64,000 bases of DNA, from the NCBI GenBank assembly GCA_036741775.1, contig DAINRQ010000007.1, positions 1 through 64,000 of the forward strand, written 5' to 3'. This stretch comes from JAJKIV01 sp036741775 (GTDB taxonomy: Bacteria; Gemmatimonadota; Gemmatimonadetes; Gemmatimonadales; Gemmatimonadaceae). A model generated the notes under the pieces. That model saw only the letters and a program-made list of their open reading frames with translations, was not told where the DNA came from and did no database searches. Within the stretch, counting starts at the first letter, position 1, and every line of letters starts with the position of its first letter. A program made the position numbers and the translations under genes. Below, in pieces: positions 60,432 to 64,000 of this stretch.

Positions 60432-62334
60432 ATGTTCGGGTTGGCAGTAACGGCGACGGTCGTCATTGCGACGGCGTCACAGTCGGCGCAGTCGGCGGAT
60501 TCGACCTACTCCAGTCCGGCCGTTCGCGCGCTCGTCGAGCGCGCCTCGATCCAGAACCGCCGCGTACCCGATTCACTGCGCGCGTATGTCGCGCGCGCCG
60601 AGAGCGAGTTGGCGATCGCCGCGCGCCAGGCGGACGGGGTCGAGCAGACGTTCGCCGTGGAGCAAACGGCGAACGTCGTCCGATGGCGTCGCGACGGGAC
60701 GTATGAGCAGCGCGTCGTCGGCTACCGGTCGCAGTCCGTGGGCTTCACGCTCTCCGCCGTCGGCATGTTCCGGCAGGCGTGGTTGGTCCCCATGCTGTAC
60801 GGAAATCGCATCGCGCTGCTCCTCGGACAGCCGGACTCCGCGGCGCGCGGGGACACGCCGCGCCGACGTCGCGCGCGCCGCGGCAACACGACGACGGCGG
60901 TTCACCCATTCGCATCCGACCGGGGCCGAGTGTACCGGTTTTCAGGCGGTGACACCGTCGCCACGCTCCGCCCTGGGGGGCGCGAGATCCCGATCGCGCG
61001 GATCCACGTGGAACCACAACCGGAGCGAGTCACGCGCCCAACGACGCTCTTTCGCGGCGACATCGAGCTCGATGCCGATCGGGCGCACATCGTCAGGATG
61101 CGCGGCTATTTCGAGACGGTCGGACGCCGCCCGGGCACCGTGACACGGTTGGTCGCCTCGCAGATCGAAGCGGTAGCGTACGTCGAATTGGAGAACGGCG
61201 AGTACGACCGACAATTCTGGCTCCCGACGTACCAGCGGTTCGAAGCCCAGGCGGCGGTACCGCTCCTTGGCGAGCAACGGGCGATTCTGCGCGTGGTGAC
61301 GCGGTTTCGCCAGCTCGAGGTGAACCCGTCCGACACCACCCTGGCCGCGTCGCTCGACTCGTTAGGCTCGGACACGCTCCGCCTCGTCCCGCACCGGTTG
61401 ACGTTCGCGCCGGCTGACAGCATCGACCGCTATCGCGGGTGGACGCGCGACGTCGGCGAGTTGGCCGCGAGCGTCCGGGCCGACGACTTCGCCGACATTG
61501 CTCCCGAGGCGTGGCGCTCCACCGGGCCGCCGCTCGTCCGGCCCCGGTACGAGAACGCGTCGGACCTCTTTCACTACAACCGCGTCGAGGGCGCATACAC
61601 CGGTATCGGCGTCGACGCGCGGTTCCGCGACGCCGTGCCTGGTCTCGCGGCACGCGCCACGCTCGGCTGGGCGTGGTCCGAACGCACGGCCCGTGGTCGC
61701 GTTAGGCTCGAACGACAGCGCGGCCCGTGGTCGGCGTTCGTGCGCGCAGGACGAACGCTGGACATCACGAACGACTTCCGCGAGCCGTTCGACAGCGGCT
61801 CGACGCTCAGCGCGCTGTTCTCGGTCGACGACTACGACTACGTGGACCGGCATCACGCCATGGCCGGCATCGCCCGCGTGTTGGGGCGACGAGGGGGCGT
61901 GCGCCTGCGCCTCGAGACCGGTCTCGGGTCGGACCGCTACGCGAAGACGCGTCTTGCCGATGGGCCGCTCGCGCGCAGCGACTCGGGGTTCAGGATCAAT
62001 CGCGGCGTCGACCCCGGGCGTTACGCCATCGCGTCCGCGAAGATCGAGGTTCATCCGGAGGTGAANNNNNNNNNNNNNNNNNNNNNNNNNNNNNNNNNNN
62101 NNNNNNNNNNNNNNNNNNNNNNNNNNNNNNNNNNNNNNNNNNNNNNNNNNNNNNNNNNNNNNNNNGCCCGGGACGGTAGACGGCGCCCCCATGTCGCGTC
62201 CCACCGACGGGGTGAAGTCCTCGGTCGACGTGCGTCTTCGGTTCTTCGGCGGCGCGCTCAGCGTCGGGACCGCTCGCGCGATCGACCGCCAGCAACGCTG
62301 GCGGTTCGTCTTCGGGTTCGCCCAAGTGTTGTGA
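60432..62334 (+). CDS. Outer-membrane beta-barrel protein, interrupted by an assembly gap
   Basis: A protein of about 630 residues. It has a signal-like start (FGLAVTATVVIATASQSAQS), an amphipathic first part, a DUF-like periplasmic region (FRGDIELDADRAHIVRMRGY, FWLPTYQRFEAQAAVPLLGE) and a C-terminal barrel pattern (GIGVDARFRDAVPGLAARAT). 100 N (62066-62165) cut it. After the gap the sequence VRLRFFGGALSVGTARAID and then WRFVFGFAQVL ends at TGA 62334 with an outer-membrane-type terminal strand, but in a different frame from the part before the gap. So the true missing length should be a multiple of three. It starts 15 bp after terC. Function is unknown. Confidence 0.75.
62066..62165. other. 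Assembly gap of 100 N
   Basis: A run of exactly 100 N, a usual placeholder of unknown length, inside the outer-membrane protein gene. Confidence 0.98.
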
Positions 62335-62355
62335 GCATCAGCGGCGGTGATTCCG

Positions 62356-63306
62356 TCAGAACTCGCCGATGAAACCAATCTCTGGTTCCAGGCGCTGCCC
62401 GAACCGCTCGAAGACACACTGTTGTGCGTGGGCGATGAGTGCGCGAACGTCGGCGGCGGTTGCATGGCCGAGGTTCACCATGATGTTGGCGTGGATATGC
62501 GAGATCTGCGCGTCTCCCACGCGGTACCCCTTGAGCCCGCACTGGTCGATGAGACGCCCCGCACCTACACCCTCGATCTTCTTGAAGATCGACCCTGCGC
62601 TCGGATGAATGTCGAGCCAGGGGTGGCGGGCGCCGCGCCAGCTCAGGTTTTCTTGCATGACGCGATGCATGACGGCGGGATCACCGCGCTCGAGCCGGAG
62701 CGTGACGGACAGCGCCACGTCGCGTCCAGCGTGCAACACGCTCGTGTCGTAACCAAACTGCATGTAGGCCTTGTCGACGACGCGCCGAGTGCCGTGTTCG
62801 TCGAGCAGCTCGGCAGCCTCGAAGACCTCGTCGATGAACATCGTCCGCTCGCGTTCGGGGGCGGGCGACAGGAAGTGCAGGTTCTGCCAGACCGCGCCCC
62901 CCACAGTACTGGGGATCCCGACGTAATGCTCCAACCCTGACCAGCCGCGACGAACAGCATCGGCGATCAGATCGCGCATGACGACGCCCGTCTCGCACCA
63001 GACGCGCCCGTCGTCGTCGAACCGAGTCGCCCGCGCGGAGTTCTTGATGACGAGGCCCCGGAACCCCTTGTCCCCGACGAGAACGTTCGCACCAAGCCCG
63101 AGCACGAAAAACGGCAGACCAGCCTCGCGCGCGCCGATGACCGCGTTTGCGAGATCGTCTGCTGACATGGCATCGTAGAAGAGGTCAGCCGGACCCCCAA
63201 TGCGGAACGTGGTGTATGGCGCAAGCGGCTCGGCCCGCCGGAGCCGGGTCGAGTCAATGCGTCCGGGCAGCGATACGCCGTTAACGGCAGGTGGTGTGAG
63301 AGACAT
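62356..63306 (-). CDS. murB: UDP-N-acetylmuramate dehydrogenase
   Basis: A 316-residue MurB that reduces UDP-GlcNAc-enolpyruvate in peptidoglycan synthesis with FAD and NADPH. The FAD part is FFVLGLGANVLVGDKGFRGL, preceded by YTTFRIGGPADLFYDA. The substrate part shows GIPSTVGGAVWQNL and the catalytic Ser in HPSAGSIFKKIEGVGAG, then YRVGDAQISHIHANIMVNLG. ATG 63306 (MSLTPPAVNG) is used; an ATG two codons earlier is also possible. The frame is open far upstream, but that part is antisense to the divergent peptidase gene. The 3' end lies 21 bp from the convergent outer-membrane protein gene. Confidence 0.95.
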   Translation of the reverse strand: MSLTPPAVNGVSLPGRIDSTRLRRAEPLAPYTTFRIGGPADLFYDAMSADDLANAVIGAREAGLPFFVLGLGANVLVGDKGFRGLVIKNSARATRFDDDGRVWCETGVVMRDLIADAVRRGWSGLEHYVGIPSTVGGAVWQNLHFLSPAPERERTMFIDEVFEAAELLDEHGTRRVVDKAYMQFGYDTSVLHAGRDVALSVTLRLERGDPAVMHRVMQENLSWRGARHPWLDIHPSAGSIFKKIEGVGAGRLIDQCGLKGYRVGDAQISHIHANIMVNLGHATAADVRALIAHAQQCVFERFGQRLEPEIGFIGEF

Positions 63307-63310
63307 GAGC

Positions 63311-64000
63311 ATGAAAAGAAATCCGTTCACGATGGCGCTTGCAACGCTCGTCGTGGCCGTGAGTTTGACGGCGTCATCCGCGTCGGCGCAACGCGCGGAG
63401 CTCGACAAGATCATCCAGCGGCGCGTGCTGGCGAACGGGCTCGAAGTCATCGTGGTCGAGAACCACGGCGTTCCGCTAGCGACGGTCGAGATCGACGTGA
63501 AGAACGGCTCGTTCACGCAGGCGCCGGAGTACGCCGGGCTCGCGCACATGTACGAGCACATGTTCTTCAAGGCGAACGCGCATCTCTCGGAGCCTGACCA
63601 GTTCATTGACCGAGCCGCCGAGCTCGGAGCCGTTTTCAACGGCCGTACGGACGAGGAGCGTGTCGCGTACTACATGACCCTTCCCGCCGACAGCCTTGCC
63701 GGTGGCATGCAGGCAATCGCCGACGCCATTCGCTCGCCGCTCTTCCTGCAGGACGAGCTCGAGCGCGAGCGCCAGGTCGTGATTGGTGAGTACGACCGCA
63801 ACGAGTCCAACCCCTTCTTCAAGCTGCAGACGGAAATCGGGAAGCGCCTCTACCCCGGCCACTGGAGCCGGAAGAACGTCATCGGTGACCGCGAGGTGAT
63901 CCTCACGGTAACGCCGGAGAAGATGCGGGAGATCCAACGCAAGTATTACGTCCCGAACAACTCGGTCCTGATCGTCACTGGCGACGTGGTGCCGGACAGC
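63311..64000 (+). CDS. Secreted M16 family zinc peptidase, N-terminal part (cut by window edge)
   Basis: The first 230 codons. Residues 1-27 are a signal peptide (MALATLVVAVSLTASSASAQ within it). The zinc motif HMYEH follows in PEYAGLAHMYEHMFFKANAH. The next conserved parts, RVLANGLEVIVVENHGVPLA before and RERQVVIGEYDRNESNPFFK after, carry the third metal ligand Glu in IGEYDRN. It is a periplasmic M16B peptidase. Its ATG is only 4 bp from the divergent murB start. The C-terminal half is outside the window. Confidence 0.92.
   Translation, partial: MKRNPFTMALATLVVAVSLTASSASAQRAELDKIIQRRVLANGLEVIVVENHGVPLATVEIDVKNGSFTQAPEYAGLAHMYEHMFFKANAHLSEPDQFIDRAAELGAVFNGRTDEERVAYYMTLPADSLAGGMQAIADAIRSPLFLQDELERERQVVIGEYDRNESNPFFKLQTEIGKRLYPGHWSRKNVIGDREVILTVTPEKMREIQRKYYVPNNSVLIVTGDVVPDS

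Noticed and set aside
62166..62372. Continuation of the outer-membrane protein in its original frame after the N run
   Set aside because: Gives an Arg-rich tail without pattern, while the neighbouring frame gives a proper outer-membrane C-terminal strand ending at 62334.

Overview
The window is a high-GC (roughly two-thirds G+C by eye) bacterial chromosome segment of about 64 kb that spans the replication origin region. Gene content fits a Gram-negative bacterium of the phylum Gemmatimonadota: a GWxTD-domain lipoprotein, a bactofilin next to ParAB, BMP-family nucleoside-type ABC transport, many secreted M16 peptidases, outer-membrane proteins and lipoproteins, and a sigma-E/anti-sigma pair. 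That phylum is an inference from gene families, not a database result. There are no rRNA or tRNA genes, insertion sequences, prophage genes or CRISPR arrays that I can see. One 100-base run of N (62066-62165) shows this is a scaffolded draft assembly.

Layout. 1-19.2 kb is almost entirely on the minus strand and runs away from the origin: mutS (cut by the window edge), a SPOR protein, holA, an anti-sigma/sigma-E pair, a NUDIX hydrolase, an M16 peptidase pair, envelope and regulatory genes, a beta-CASP nuclease, upp (plus strand), mnmE, and the classical origin-proximal string yidC-yidD-rnpA-rpmH. The divergent 190-bp rpmH/dnaA spacer carries DnaA boxes. dnaA and dnaN follow on the plus strand, separated by an AT-rich 233-bp spacer; together these are the best oriC candidates. 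22-30 kb holds a lipoprotein, the RNase P RNA gene rnpB, an AraC-type regulator, pyrE, a sensor kinase, a Ser/Thr kinase, a GWxTD lipoprotein and a cold-shock gene with a textbook promoter. 30-39 kb holds polA, a type IV pilin-like gene, an acyltransferase, an MFS exporter, a lipoprotein and a phosphoesterase.

39-45.6 kb is a tightly overlapped minus-strand operon: BMP binding lipoprotein, NIF3-family protein, ABC ATPase, MFS permease and two ABC permeases, probably for nucleoside or related uptake. 45.6-49 kb is the segregation/cytoskeleton cluster parA-parB-coiled-coil membrane protein-bactofilin with two parS sites. 49-64 kb holds a SIMPL-domain protein, a large membrane glycosyltransferase-like protein, mnmG, small membrane proteins, a YheT-type hydrolase, a cysteine-less ArsC-like protein, an ABC-F ATPase, terC, an outer-membrane protein interrupted by the assembly gap, murB and the start of another M16 peptidase.

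How genes work together: RNase P is complete here (rnpA protein plus rnpB RNA); MnmE and MnmG form one tRNA-modifying complex; ParA/ParB act on the local parS sites; RnpA, YidD and YidC share an operon with L34; MutS, HolA, PolA, DnaA and DnaN are replication and repair functions around the origin. The points most worth a second look are the lack of any canonical start codon for the conserved N-termini of RnpA and TerC, an over-represented octamer GCCTAACG, a polA whose proofreading site is altered, the NIF3/MFS-containing ABC operon, and a parB-bactofilin operon with a peptidase-less coiled-coil partner. I did not find a clearly new multi-gene system comparable to a defence or biosynthetic island; the window is mainly housekeeping with some unexplained small genes.
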